Source: Heliocybe sulcata
Taxonomy: Eukaryota > Basidiomycota > Agaricomycetes > Gloeophyllales > Gloeophyllaceae
DNA length: 64,000 bases
NCBI GenBank assembly: GCA_004369045.1
Contig: ML213505.1
Span: 658,591-722,590, forward strand
Reading direction: 5' to 3'
Shown: positions 23,192 through 34,883 of the stretch, piece by piece
Layout of the letters: the number at the start of each line of letters is the position of its first letter
How positions within the stretch are numbered: position 1 is the first letter of the stretch
Translations under genes and position numbers: made by a program
Notes under the pieces: model-generated
What the model was told of the DNA's origin: nothing
What the model saw: only the letters and a program-made list of their open reading frames with translations
The model's database searches: none

Positions 23192-26100
23192 TCAGCTCTC
23201 GCATCTTGCGAGAGCTGTCAAATCTCCGGACCCAATGTTTCCAGCATTTGGTGGCGCCCCAAGAGTGCGTATAGTCGCACCTATACTGAAAGAGCCTCCG
23301 CAAACGAAGCACACAGCCGTATCAACGTCGTAAGATTCATTGGGTTCCAGGAGGCCGATAGGGACAGCGGTCAGAATGCCTTCGTGAATGACGTGGTCCG
23401 CAGGATCGATGGCAAGATCCAAGGTGAGTGATAAAGGTACATCTATCCAATAGTAAGCATAGTTTGAGGTTGAAGGTTGAGGAGAGAGACTCACCAGAAA
23501 GGTTCGTGATGCTTGTTCGTAAAAATAGGAATTCATTGACATCAGGCAGGTAAGTTCTGCCATGGCGACTGACGGCGCCAACATCCTGATGGGAGGTCTC
23601 CATTGGCATAAGGGACATCTGTACTCTGACTGTCTCCGTCCGCACGGCTTGCAGCATGGGCAGCGTCATCCGCTGCTTGCGTAAAGAGAGTTCTCCGGAT
23701 CGCGGTCCGCCGGCCTGCAGATGCTCTCCAGTCATTGGTACCGTATCAAGCGATGAGATCCTACCTCTCGCCAGCGACCTCGAATGACCTTGAGTACCTC
23801 CTCTCGATACCAGAAAAGTTCCCGCTGCATTGTTTGTTCCTCATTGCTGAGGCGAGACTTATCGATCACGAACTGCCGGTCGGACAAAGTTGGTATGGGT
23901 TGCGATGTCTGCTCCCGTGAAAGTGAGAATTTCTTCAACGGGATTAGAATCCTGTACTAGGTATAAGAACGCGATTTTGACCATAATACTATGACAAACC
24001 GGGTAGTAGAGCCAGGAGGAACGAGCGACGTGATAGATTCCGGGGGAGTACCTTTAGTCTCCATTTTCTGTCAATAGATCAAATTCTGTTCGACATTGAC
24101 CGACCTTCCTGTTCTCGCTCGAATGTGACCTCAAACGGTAAGCCATAAGTATTCCGGACGTCGATCGAGAAGAGGCACCAGCCGACCGTGTCCTCAATAT
24201 TCAACAGAGGTTGGATTTTGCTCAAATCGCCGGAATCATGGACCGCTCTCAGATCCGAAGGTTCCAGCGCCTCGTATGGGGAGATGTCCATGGCCTGACA
24301 CTCGAGCATGTGGTAGACTGTAACAAGAAGCGGATACGATAACTGGCGAGTATAAAATACCTGTGCGGGCGTATCGAGCGAAGCGCGGGGTTTGTTCAAA
24401 TTGGCGTAGGCAACATGAATCGTCCCATTTGAACTATACGCGGGACGTTACGGCAGGCAATAGTGGAAGGGAAACGTCACTTACCAGCCTACTTTACCGA
24501 AACAGCTGACAATCAAGACTGCTTTGGCTCCTGGTGCGATCTCTTTGACCTGCTTCTGATCAGACCACGAAAATACAGGCCTGTGCAATAGGTCATACTC
24601 CGTCTCGTACACGTCGAAGACGGATAGTCCGCCTTCTGAAAGGGCCTGCTGGGCGGGCGCCATCGTGGAATCCTCGAAGGTCAATCTGACAAAGTCCACT
24701 GGTATTGAAGATACATTCTCCAGAGTTAGCCGTATTGTCGACCTGAGTCCATACATTTAGCAATCGCTGCGCAGACGCAAGGGATACTTACGTTTCCCCG
24801 TTGTACATCATGACAGCACCATGCGTGACTGATATTCGTCGGATGCGAAGGAGCGGCTGATCTGGTATAATTCTGCATTCCAGAAAACGTGGTGGCGGAG
24901 GCGCACGGCTGCTCGCTGCTCCCTTCGTGCCAGATCCACTCGCGCGCTTGGCCAGCTTCTCCCAGGAGAGCGCCATCAGCCCGCTATACTTCGTCCGCCC
25001 CACCTCACAATCGATGGCACTCCGCCTCCGCGATCGTCTCTCTTCTTCCTCGTCAGTCGACAAGGGCAGAGTGAATTCTCGAGGCGCGCCACCAAGAGCC
25101 TGCACGATGCAGCCCCGTATGACCAACATACCCGCTTCTGTAGGCTTGCCTGTTAGCGTCACAGGGTGGAATGAGTTCCCAGGTACTACGACGGGGACCT
25201 CTTTTCCTTGGAAGGGCACACCAGAAGTACTTCGGCACGTCAATGCCAGACCACACAGAAAACCTGATGACCATGCACACCTGAGAGCAACCTTCTGCAG
25301 CTCCATGTCAAAAACGAAGGGATTGCATATGGTCACGACAATCTCGAGGTTTTCGTTGCGAGCCACCGTGAAGAGCGTCTAGGGAACAGGTGAGTTTCCG
25401 ATCTGTAGAAGCACAGGAAGCTCCGACCTTGCCTGACAGAGATTTCCTGGGGTTATAGAGGAAAGGGTCCGTAACTCCTGGAAGTACTGCCACGCTTTCA
25501 GAGAGACGCTTCTCCAAGACTGACAAAGGTTTCTCCAATGGTAGTCGTGATAGCGGTAGTCTGTCGACGACAGGAGCATATTCATGATGGGTCCATTGAT
25601 AGCTAGGCAGAGACACTTACGGCGTAAGCTCGATGCTGATGATGGGCTGCCCGGACCAGTACTCCACTCGTCGTCTATCTCCTCTACGCCTGGAGGTTGC
25701 CAGAGCTTGCGAAGCCGTTGTATACAAGTGATGCTGCTCGCTAGCCGCCAATACCGGATGGAGTGTCTTGAGTGCCGAAAGCGCAAACTGCGCGACAGCA
25801 GGGTAATCTGCGTATCGGGATTCAACTCTTGCGACTAGCCAAGAAGACTTGCACGAACCTGGCAAAGCTTCAGCAACGGCCATCGCTTCCCTGATGATTC
25901 CCACTTGCAACTCCGGCCACCCATGCGTCTCAGGCTGCCCTTCCATAGCATCCTCCTCCTGCAGCGCCGAGCTCTGTATGCTATCTCTCACATTCCCCTC
26001 CGTATCCGTAGAGATGTCCACAAGCTTGACAGCATCCAAGTTGACTCCATGCACCCTGCAAACATGTTTCACCAGCCGCAAGACACTCTCATTCCCATCT

Positions 26101-28018
26101 TGCCTCTCATTCGCCCTCACACCCACCGCACCGTGGTCCACGGCTTTGGCACTCCCAAGATAGACACCACTAAACCCAAGACCCGCACCAGCAGATTGCG
26201 GCCGGGAGGATCTGTGTTCCTGCGACTCTTCCCGAGCGCATACAATGAGATCCATAATACACCCCAGCACCTCCCTCAGGATATACGCCTCCTTGCGCTT
26301 GTACCCGATGCACCCATACATCCCCGCCATGACTTCCAGTGCAGCTACTCTTTCCCGCGGGCCAAGGTGCAGCAGCCACGGTCCGTGGGCTTGATTTAAC
26401 ACTGCCGCGATCTGCGCACGCGAGATATTCGTGATGGAAGTGAGGCGCTCGAGGTTGACGTAGGATGTACTGTCGGTGTGCGAGAGCGTCGGGGGGAGGT
26501 AGTGCGTGGACCCTGGTTGGAGCATGGTTGTAAAGGCGAGCGGGCCCCAGCCTTTGGCTGACCATACGGCGAATAGCAAGTGAGTGTGGCGGAGGACGGC
26601 GCAAATGTACAGGTACGATATTAGGGGTGCATTGGATTCTATCTCCGATACGGACGGTCGCGAGTAGAGAATGACAGCCTGATTCAATTTATCGGAGATT
26701 TCTGACCAAGGTTCTTTGCCGTTGCTGAATGAGGCGTGCTGCGATTGCTCAGCATTCAATTAAAGGATGGTATAATATACTGAGTACACTCACCAAACCG
26801 TGGCCGGCAGACCAAGCTTCTAGTACGGTAACAGTCACGAGCCCCTCCAAGGCTGCTGCATGCCACATGGTATCTGGAGAAGTCTTGAAGAGGACGATGG
26901 CCTCATTATACCTGAGGCCGGATGTATTGGAAACGAAAATGTCGACCAGGCACTAAAGTCTCACCATACGGATGCATCTTCTATTCTACCTGCTAGTAAG
27001 AAGAAGTCGCCGAGTGTCTTGAACAGTCGGCCATGGGAAGATGCTGCACCTATCCCACTGTGCCGTTTCTTTGAAGGAGGCTGGATTGTCAATGAGGTGC
27101 TCCGGAATGCTGGTGTGACTGGGCTCGAACCAGGACCCAGGGTGGATGTGCGCTTCAGTGAGAGCCCTGGTCGTTTGGGAATCATGGTTCCGTTCGCGGC
27201 ACTCAACTCCGGGTTGCTGCTGTAAGAGGGTAAGGATGCTCGTTTTGTATCGTCAATCTGGTCAAGGGACTCCGGTAGCTCGGATGCAGGGGGAAGGACA
27301 GGGAATGGTGCCGAATTGAGATACTCATTTCCTAATGGAGTCTCGAGCCTGTTCACCTTCATCAGGAGTCAAATATCCTGCCCATTGAGTGAGCGAAGTC
27401 CACGAACCACCGTTGTAAATTCGCCTAGTATTTGAGAGCACAGGTCTGCGAGCAGAGTGCCGATATATATCTTCTTGTTGCCCATCATACTCGGAATCAC
27501 GACGAGACCCGGGAGATTGTCGCCAAGGTTTAGATTTGTGTTGCCGTCCTCCTCCTCGAAGACAAAGCAGTTGCTGGCTAGCGGAAACAGGGCATCTCTG
27601 GGGAATAAACCAGCGACCAGAGCATTGAATTCAGCCAGGATGCTAGATAGAGAATCGGTTTGCGCCGAGCAGGAAGCGATGCCAATGACTCCCAAAGTAA
27701 AATTTGACGGTCTAAAAAGCGCCATAGAGGAGTGACTTGACGGGGGAGGGTGGGTCGGGAAGTTTAGGTGTAGATGACCAGTTGCCAGTGGATTGGGCAT
27801 GAAGCGGGCTGGAACGCTCGGTCTGTGAACGCAGGGTCAGAAGGAATTTTCTACTGACCTCGGTCATCTCTGCTATCAGACGGTATATCCCCTAGTCTCA
27901 GATTGTCAAAGTCACGGATTTCGGCAGCCCATTTCTCGAATGTTGCCCGGCGTATTGACCCCACCGGCACCAGCAAGATCCTGACATGCGCCAACGACGC
28001 AAAAGCGTGGTAGTCCAT
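23192..28018 (-). CDS. TRAPPII complex subunit Trs120 (TRAPPC9)
   Basis: This is a large subunit specific to TRAPPII, the guanine-nucleotide exchange factor that activates the Ypt31/Rab11 GTPase at the late Golgi. The start MDYHAFASLAHVRILLVPVG (ATG 28018) is the typical Trs120 N-terminus. Further landmarks are FTLGVIGIASCSA, LASNCFVFEEEDGNTNLN, RLFKTLGDFFLLAGRIEDA, WAAEIRDFDNL and the helical-repeat stretch 25617-26759. The C-terminal third is beta-rich (immunoglobulin-like folds in the family) with SSIPVDFVRLTFEDST and PGAKAVLIVSCFGKVGW. Many short introns. The spliced length of about 1,300-1,400 residues suits the family. Stop at 23192. The gene starts 170 nt from OST3 on the other strand. 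Confidence 0.88.
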
Positions 28019-28187
28019 GGCTGCAATAAAGTCGTTTGGGCAGCTAACGGTGCAGAAGCGGTAAGGACATGAGCGCAATACAGAGAAGCCTCCGTCTCGA
28101 TGGAATGCAGCACTCGTCCGAGTCACATGACCACGATCTGTACCACGTCGCACCCGCCACCGCGCGCAGCTTATTACCCTTCTCACC
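28019..28187. promoter_or_regulatory. Divergent promoter, TRS120 / OST3
   Basis: Only 169 nt separate the two ATGs, so the two secretory-pathway genes share their upstream region. The OST3 start context is CTCACCATG. No clear TATA box was seen. Confidence 0.5.
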
Positions 28188-29393
28188 ATGTTATTGCCAT
28201 GGTTGGCTCTGCTATGTCTCTCACTTCACGTCCTCGCGGCGAAAGACTCGGCGCGTGAACAATTGGTTCAGTTGGCTTCAAAAAACAACGGCGTCGTCAG
28301 GCTGGATGAGAAGACCTACGATCTGCTTACCAGTCCGGACAGAGACTGGTCCGCGGCGGTTCACTTGACGGCTTTGGACAAGAGGCGGAGATGTAACCCT
28401 TGCAGGTGCGATTGTTCCATGGCCTGAATGAGCATCGATGAACCTTTGTCCCCAAGGGAGTTCGACCCGTCCTGGAATGCCGTAGCCAAAGCGTGGTCCA
28501 CAGTGCCCCGCTCCGAACGAGACAATCATTTCTTCGCCACTCTGGACTTCGACGAGGCACCGACCGTGTTTCAGAAGGTACGCGCTGCATACTGTATCTA
28601 TTACTCAATGTCTCACCCCATAGTTCCACAGCTCGGACTGGCCTCGGCACCCGTCGTCTACGTCTACCCCGCTGCCGAAGGTCCCCGCCGCCCCGCCAGC
28701 GGCAAACTTGCTCCTTACAAATACGACTTCTCCCAGTACGCGTAGCCCAATTTCCTGACCGCGCCTATACTGACTGATCTGCAGCGGCTTCGACGCCGAA
28801 CCTCTAGCGTCCGAGCTCTCGCGCCACACCCCAGTTCCTATCCCCTACAAAGCACCCGTAGACTGGGCCAAATGGGGCACCTTCGCCGTCATCCTCGTCT
28901 CGGGTATTATCACCCTCCGCTTCATTTCGCCCGTCCTGCAGAGCCGCTGGACGTGGGCCATCGGCACCATCCTAACCTCCCTAGTCATGCAGTCCGGATA
29001 TATGTTCACTCGTATCCGCGGAATGCCCTATACAGCAGGTAATGGCCAGTGGATCGCACCTGGTTTCCAGAACCAGTACGGACAGGAAACACAGGTGGTC
29101 GCGATGATATGTAAGTGACTGGGGCCTCTACTTAGCGTCCTGTTGCTGATGCGGACCCTGCTAGACGGCTTGCTCGCCATTTCATTCTTGATGCTGACTG
29201 TCGTCGCTCCACTTCAAAAGTCGCCGCAACGCCAGAGAATGCAGATCTACCTCTGGACGGCTGTGAATTTGATCATATTCTCCGTGCTTGTGTCCCTGTT
29301 CAGGACGAAAAACAGAGGTACGTGAAATCTTGTGTCATGTATGGTCCATATATAATGGTGTTTGCAGGTTACCCTTTCAAACTCTTCCTATAG
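28188..29393 (+). CDS. Oligosaccharyltransferase subunit Ost3/Ost6
   Basis: This ER membrane subunit of the N-glycosylation complex is an oxidoreductase that holds acceptor proteins through mixed disulfides. A cleavable signal peptide (MLLPWLALLCLSLHVLAAK) is followed by a thioredoxin-like lumenal domain. Splicing of a short intron after position 28404 joins CNPC to REFDPSW, so the CxxC active site is intact as CNPC. The cis-proline side is at ASAPVVYVYP. Four membrane spans follow: WGTFAVILVSGIITLRFIS, TWAIGTILTSLVMQSGYMFT, a segment around IYGLLAISFLMLTVVAPL and IYLWTAVNLIIFSVLVSLF. The protein ends NRGYPFKLFL, the usual family end. About five introns, about 325 residues. Confidence 0.92.
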
Positions 29394-29703
29394 CACCGTA
29401 TCATGGACCTTTGCTGGACGCACTTGTCGTAGTATCAGTGCAGGTTGCATATAAAATCCTGATGTTTCGGATCCCGTTAGAATGAGCTACGGGACTCCCA
29501 GAACTACTGGACCGCTGAATGGAAGTTTAGAGCGTCCTATAGCATAATCGTGGTTTCGTGCCAGAGGGTATCTGACGTCTGATTACTCGAGCCGTAGAAA
29601 GTCCGTTGCAGATATAAGGAATGCGCGGTATAATACATGCAAAATATCTGCAGAAAGAATAAATATAGCAGCTCATAATCACAGCCAACAACGAAAGCGC
29701 ACC

Positions 29704-30699
29704 TTAGAACTCATGGGTAAACAGCTGCTCATCACCATTAACACGACCACTCGACTGGGACTGAGGCTCTTCCCTGGCCCGAGACGGACGCTCCCCATAC
29801 AAGCCCCCCTCAGCGTCCTCAGGATAATCCACCGTCGACTCCGTCCTCCTCGAATACGTCGAGTCCGTCTCGCCCCCTGTGCCCCGCCTCTTCTTCTTCC
29901 GCTTCTTCCTCCCCTCGTCGGGCATATTATACGCATCCTCCGTTCTCGCGAACCGATCCTTCTTGTCCTTCTTCTTCTTCGTCTTGGCGGATCCCGCCGG
30001 GATCGTATCCTCGAAGTTCGCGGGGTAGCGCCACCGCCCACCGGACGCAGTGTCGCTGCTGCCGTTGCGCTGATTGTAGAAGTGCTCGTCCTCTGGACGC
30101 CAGAACTCGCCGCCGTTGACTCGGTCGGGTCGCTCGCCCTCGAGGCTCATGTCGATGCTGGATGAGGCGCGCTCGCCTTCTTCGTAGGCCTGACCCTCCA
30201 GGGTAGAGCGCGGAAGACGTTCGTTATAGCGGGAGGCCCATTCGGAGCGTTTCTGGTGGCGTTTGATTGAGGACGTGTCGACGAGGCCGTAGCGCTGAGC
30301 CCATTTCGGCGTTCTTCTGTTGTTTTTATTATTTCGGATGTTCTGATTGAAATGGTTAGTAGAACGTATGCTATCCAGACAGACAAATTCACCTGTATGT
30401 AGAAATTGTGGACATGTCCTACATATCTTGATCAGCGACCCGACACGCAAGCAGGTCGTTACCACGTACCAGGAATATAGCCACATATCGTGAGGATAAG
30501 GTTGAGGAAGAAGTCGCCGCCTATGCCAAATCTCGCAGCAACAGCTAAATTCTCTCCTATTCATAACAGGGTCCTTATGAAATCCGAGAGTGTGTGACAT
30601 ACCGAGGGGAGGAAACAGAGACCCGAGAATAAACAACAAGACCTGGTAGAAATGATACCGCTTGGGCCGCAAGCTAGGTTTCCGGGACGGAGGCGCCAT
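29704..30699 (-). CDS. Pmp3/UPF0057 family membrane protein with long hydrophilic tail
   Basis: Two hydrophobic helices make up the Pmp3 fold: HFYQVLLFILGSLFPPL, then after an intron AVAARFGIGGDFFLNLILTI and CGYIPGHVHNFYIQ. In yeast Pmp3 is about 55 residues and influences plasma-membrane potential and cation tolerance. Here about 210 further residues follow. They are rich in Arg, Glu, Ser and Gly and include two lysine-arginine blocks, KTKKKKDKKD and GRKKRKKKRR. Long-tailed Pmp3 proteins are known in filamentous fungi, but a tail of this size and charge is noteworthy. Three introns near the 5' end. Start ATG 30699, stop 29704. Convergent with OST3. Confidence 0.85.
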   Translation of the reverse strand: MAPPSRKPSLRPKRYHFYQVLLFILGSLFPPLGMSHTLGFHKDPVMNRREFSCCCEIWHRRRLLPQPYPHDMWLYSWYVVTTCLRVGSLIKICRTCPQFLHTGEFVCLDSIRSTNHFNQNIRNNKNNRRTPKWAQRYGLVDTSSIKRHQKRSEWASRYNERLPRSTLEGQAYEEGERASSSIDMSLEGERPDRVNGGEFWRPEDEHFYNQRNGSSDTASGGRWRYPANFEDTIPAGSAKTKKKKDKKDRFARTEDAYNMPDEGRKKRKKKRRGTGGETDSTYSRRTESTVDYPEDAEGGLYGERPSRAREEPQSQSSGRVNGDEQLFTHEF

Positions 30700-31060
30700 C
30701 GAGGATCATGAGTAGAGCTGACGGGTATGTCTGCAGAGTCAGAGAGACGTCAAGGCAAGAGCCAAGGATCACTAGTTTAGTACTGCGCTCAATGTGCGGC
30801 CTGAGCGTACCTGGTATCGGCTGGCATAGCCGAGCCCGGACGCACGTGGGAGCCATGCAAACACTGATGACCCTGCAGCTTGATCGCTGCAGCCACTTCG
30901 CTCGGAACGCGTTGAAGGCGCGGAGGGTGTCGACCTCCTTTCTCTCTGTTGGCCTAGTCTGGATTCCCTGCGGTGAGCATATCATAGTTAGCTGATGGCT
31001 GCGCCCGTTAACACAGAGGCATAGGGCTGGGAGTGATCCGTGAATTGGTCTGAGAGCAGC
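30700..31060. promoter_or_regulatory. Divergent intergenic region, PMP3 / C2H2 factor
   Basis: The 361 nt between two ATGs pointing away from each other contain both promoters. I found no distinct box or long repeat in it. Confidence 0.4.
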
Positions 31061-33022
31061 ATGGATCCCGGCGAAGCCGTTCTCAAGCTGTCTGACGTCC
31101 TGCGTGACGAGACGCCTTCGGATGATGAGCATCCTCACGAACTGTCCAAGGCACCGTCACCCTCGTTTGACTCTGGGTCTGCAACTGCATCTCCTCACCA
31201 ATACCCCATTCATCTACCCGAGGACCACCACGACCCTCACGAACCGTTCTCGGTTGAGATGCTGGAACAGGAGATTGCGTCCTTGCTGAACCAGAATGCG
31301 TCCGCGGCATCTGCTGCCCTTTTCAGCGCCGCAGCCCAGCAACGACATGCTACTCTCCAGAACGGCCACGGAGGACCTGAGGATCACTTGGAAGAAGACG
31401 GGGACATCTTTCATGGCTTTGGCGCTAATTTGAGTGGCCTTGTCGCTGTTCTACAGGCTGCTCAGGCTCAAGCTACCGCTGATCAACACCAACATAGCCT
31501 GACATCTGCACCGCACCACGACCATTTCGATTCTATCCCCAGTGACGCTGACGATCCTGATGTGCTGTCTCATTCGACTCAATCGTTGGTGGAGCAGACT
31601 GGGGATGTACAGGCAAGTGATCAAGATGCAAGTGATGTCTTCACTAGCTCCAATGAGCCAAGAGACGATACTGCTGCTGCTCCTGCATTGCTAGAAGACA
31701 ATCCCACAGCTCTTGACTCGACAATGGCCCATCCCACTGTTTCGCTGTCAGAATCGCATAATCATTTCCATGACATGAGTGATATCTTCGGCCATTTGAC
31801 TTCTGAGCTCGAGCATCAAGAACATAATCGCCAGGAAGACCCTGTCGAGCCTGCCAGACACGGCTCTCCGCCTCCAGAACCCATGCGATCTCCTCTACGT
31901 CGGCAAACGTCGAACAGCTCCTTAGAATCATTCCGTTTTCAGGAACCCGTCGCCTCGACTTCCACTAGCCCGTGGACGGTTTACGACGAAAGCGTCTTAT
32001 TAAGTAAGGGTAAAGGAAGGGAGAAGTCCACTCATACGTGCGAAGAGTGCGGGAAGTCCTTCACCCGCAGGAGCGACCGCGACCGTCACTTGCGCATACA
32101 CACTGGGGAGCGACCGCATGTTTGCTCGCACCCAGGATGTGGAAAGACGTTCATTCAGGTATGTGGCCTGCTTCAGTCCATTGAATCATGTGCATCTCAA
32201 TGCTATTCATTGCAGCGCTCAGCTTTGAGCGTCCATGAGCGCGTGCATACGGGTGAAAAGCCACATCAATGCGAGTATCCAGGATGCGGCAGGACTTTTG
32301 GCGACTCCAGCAGTTTGGCACGACATCGCCGAACGCATGCTAATATCCGACCGTACAAATGCGAAGACCCGGCATGCGAGAAGACCTTTACTAGGAGGTC
32401 GACATTGACCCAGCATATGAGGATGCATGATCCAACATGGGAGCCCAACCCTGATATGTGAGTTCGATTATATGCTCGTTTGCTCTCATCCGGACGATCC
32501 TTCTACAGCAAATTCAGCTTCAAAGCAAAGCGACCTCGACTTGACAACGACGCCGAAGATGAGAGCTTGGTGGAATCTGTGCGCGCGATTTCCGCCCTGT
32601 TTGCTCACCAAGCAGGGGAAGAAGGTCCCCAAGACAGCGCATCGGAAGACGAAGGATTAGAAGCTCGAGTCGCGAATGTAAGCGCTGAGATTGCTGCAGC
32701 GATCGCCAAGGCACATGCTCAGATGTATGCCACGGACAATGAGGACATCTCGGACGGCAGTGAGGGGGAGTCTGGCGGCGTAGAACCCAATGTCAGCGGC
32801 GTCCGACACGGTACCCCGCGGGGTGGGGAAGACAGCCATAATCGCGCTACTAACGGGACGGACCGGAACCTGCCATCGACGATGCCCGAGACGATTGCTT
32901 CGCGGATTGCAATGGTTCTGAACGAACAGGAGAACGAGGACGGCGATTTCCCTATACCCCTTCGAACGCGCAAAGGCAAGGAACCCGTAGCGGTGCTCTC
33001 TGGCAAGAAACGGAGACGATAG
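31061..33022 (+). CDS. C2H2 zinc-finger transcription factor, four fingers
   Basis: This is a nuclear DNA-binding protein of about 620 residues. The first about 320 residues are acidic, His-, Ser- and Gln-rich and probably disordered. Four tandem fingers follow: CEECGKSFTRRSDRDRHLRI, CSHPGCGKTFIQRSALSVHE, CEYPGCGRTFGDSSSLARHR and CEDPACEKTFTRRSTLTQHM. They are joined by TGERPHV and TGEKPHQ linkers. A basic stretch KAKRPRLDND and a final GKKRRR may be nuclear localisation signals. Two short introns: one inside finger 2 (after FIQ) and one after NPDI. The start was taken at the ATG at 31061 (MDPGEAVLKLSDVL). The specific orthologue is not recognised. Confidence 0.88.
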
Positions 33023-33322
33023 TGTCTCCTGGTAGACTGTATGTTAATGTTATCGTATCTTGTTATCGTCGTAATTCAAGTTCATTTGCAGACAAGTCGC
33101 CCAGAGCGGGAACGGCCCGGCCCTTCCGTGGGAAGAAGCGGCCCACGTGAATTTGTGTCCCTATTCACTGCGATGACGGAGCCCAGCAATTGGCAGTCCG
33201 AATGTGTCCGCGCGCCGGAAAGACCTCCTTTCATCTGTATTTATACATCGTCTCTGTTCATCGGCGACCACCGCATCCCCCATCGCCCTTTCGTCCTATA
33301 CCCTCTACGATCTTGAAGCAAC

Positions 33323-34665
33323 ATGGCTCAGGAGGAGGCACCGAGTACTGACTTGATCACCCTTACAAGGTAAGAGCGTCGCATATCTATCGTGATCAAC
33401 AGGGCAGGAGGTTGACTATACTTGCAGACATGTGCTGTCCGAAGGTTTTCGCTTGGGTCCTGCAGCGACGGGAGATCTTACCTTGCTCCTGAATGCCATC
33501 CAAACCACATCCAAATTCATCGCCACGAACGTACGGAGAGCACGGCTTATTAATCTGTAAGCGCCCCTCTTCTTTCCGTACGCCGATCAAGGTGCTGACG
33601 AGCAGGACTAGTGTCGGTCTAGCCGGCGAGACTAACGTGCAAGGCGAGGAGCAGAAGAAGCTTGATGTTCTGTCCAACGATATTATGGTCAATTCCCTCC
33701 GGGCGAGCGGGAAGACCGCTGTCCTGGTGTCAGAGGAGCTGGAGGAGGCTGTTATCATCGACGAGAAGAACCGGGGGAAGTACTGTGTTGTATTTGATCC
33801 TCTCGATGGTAGCAGCAACATCGACGCGGGTGTCAACATTGGGACAATCTTCGGCATCTACCACATCGTGAGTGCCGTTATAGTCAATTCGCAGTTGATG
33901 TGGATCTGACGTGCATTTGGAACAGAAACCCGAATCAAAGGGTACGGTAGAGGATGTCTTGCGACCCGGTCGTGACATGGTGGCTGCGGGATATGTCATG
34001 TAGGGCGCATTTCTCTATGAGTAGTGGCTGTGATTCACAGGTTCGCAGGTATGGTTCGTCATGCAACCTTGTCTTGTCCACCGGTAACGGCGTGAACGGT
34101 TACACGCTTGACGCTTCTCTGGGAGAGTTCATCCTTACCCACCCGGATGTGCGTTTCTGCTCCCTCTATCGCCTGATCTTTGACTAGACTTGCCATGCAG
34201 ATCCAAGTCCCCTCGCGGGGAAAGATATACTCCATTAATGAAGGAAACTCGTGCTACTACCACGAGCCCGTCCTCAAGTACCTCCACTCCATCAAGAACC
34301 CTCCGTCCGGCAAGTCGCCGTACTCCGCTCGGTACATCGGGTCGATGGTAGCCGATGTCCACCGTACCCTCCTCTACGGCGGCATCTTCTGCTACCCGAA
34401 CGACAAGAAGAGCAAGAGTGGGAAACTGCGGTTATTATATGAGGCGTTCCCCATGGCTTATCTGACCGAGCAGGTGAGTATTTCTTATGGTGCTCAAGGG
34501 GTACGGGCGCTGAAGATGCGGGTACAGGCGGGCGGCGTTGCTACGACAGGGACGGAACGCATTCTGGACCTGCAGCCGACTAACATTCATGAGCGATGCT
34601 CCGTGTTCCTCGGTAGTAAGGAGGATGTGCAGGATCTGATCAAATTCTACGAGGGCAGCAAATAA
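33323..34665 (+). CDS. Fructose-1,6-bisphosphatase
   Basis: This is the gluconeogenic enzyme converting fructose 1,6-bisphosphate to fructose 6-phosphate in the cytosol. The N-terminus [20 protein letters not shown] is followed by the helix [20 protein letters not shown]. Metal-binding residues are present in [10 protein letters not shown] and [20 protein letters not shown]. The substrate-site region [20 protein letters not shown] and [16 protein letters not shown] complete the active site. Five short introns. About 350 residues, intact. Fungal copies are usually repressed by glucose. The TATA-like sequence TATTTATA near 33238 precedes the start by about 85 nt. Confidence 0.95.
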
Positions 34666-34883
34666 TACGCAGTGTATCATTATACCTGTATCACGTATGC
34701 ACAGTTTGTCTGACTTAGTGTGATTGGTTATCCGTGCTGATGCAAATACTACATTTTGAAAAGCAATATGCAAATACATGTGAGCGAATGCGCAGGTCTG
34801 GTATGGTGGTGATGGACAGTCATGTATTATGAAACGATCACTGATGTAAGTTGGCAGGGTAAGGCAGAGATTGGTCATCGAGT

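Noticed and set aside
27105-27155. tRNA-like text with GGGCTCGAACCAGGACCC
   Set aside because: It is the complement of coding sequence in TRS120 and no acceptor stem or anticodon arm can be drawn.
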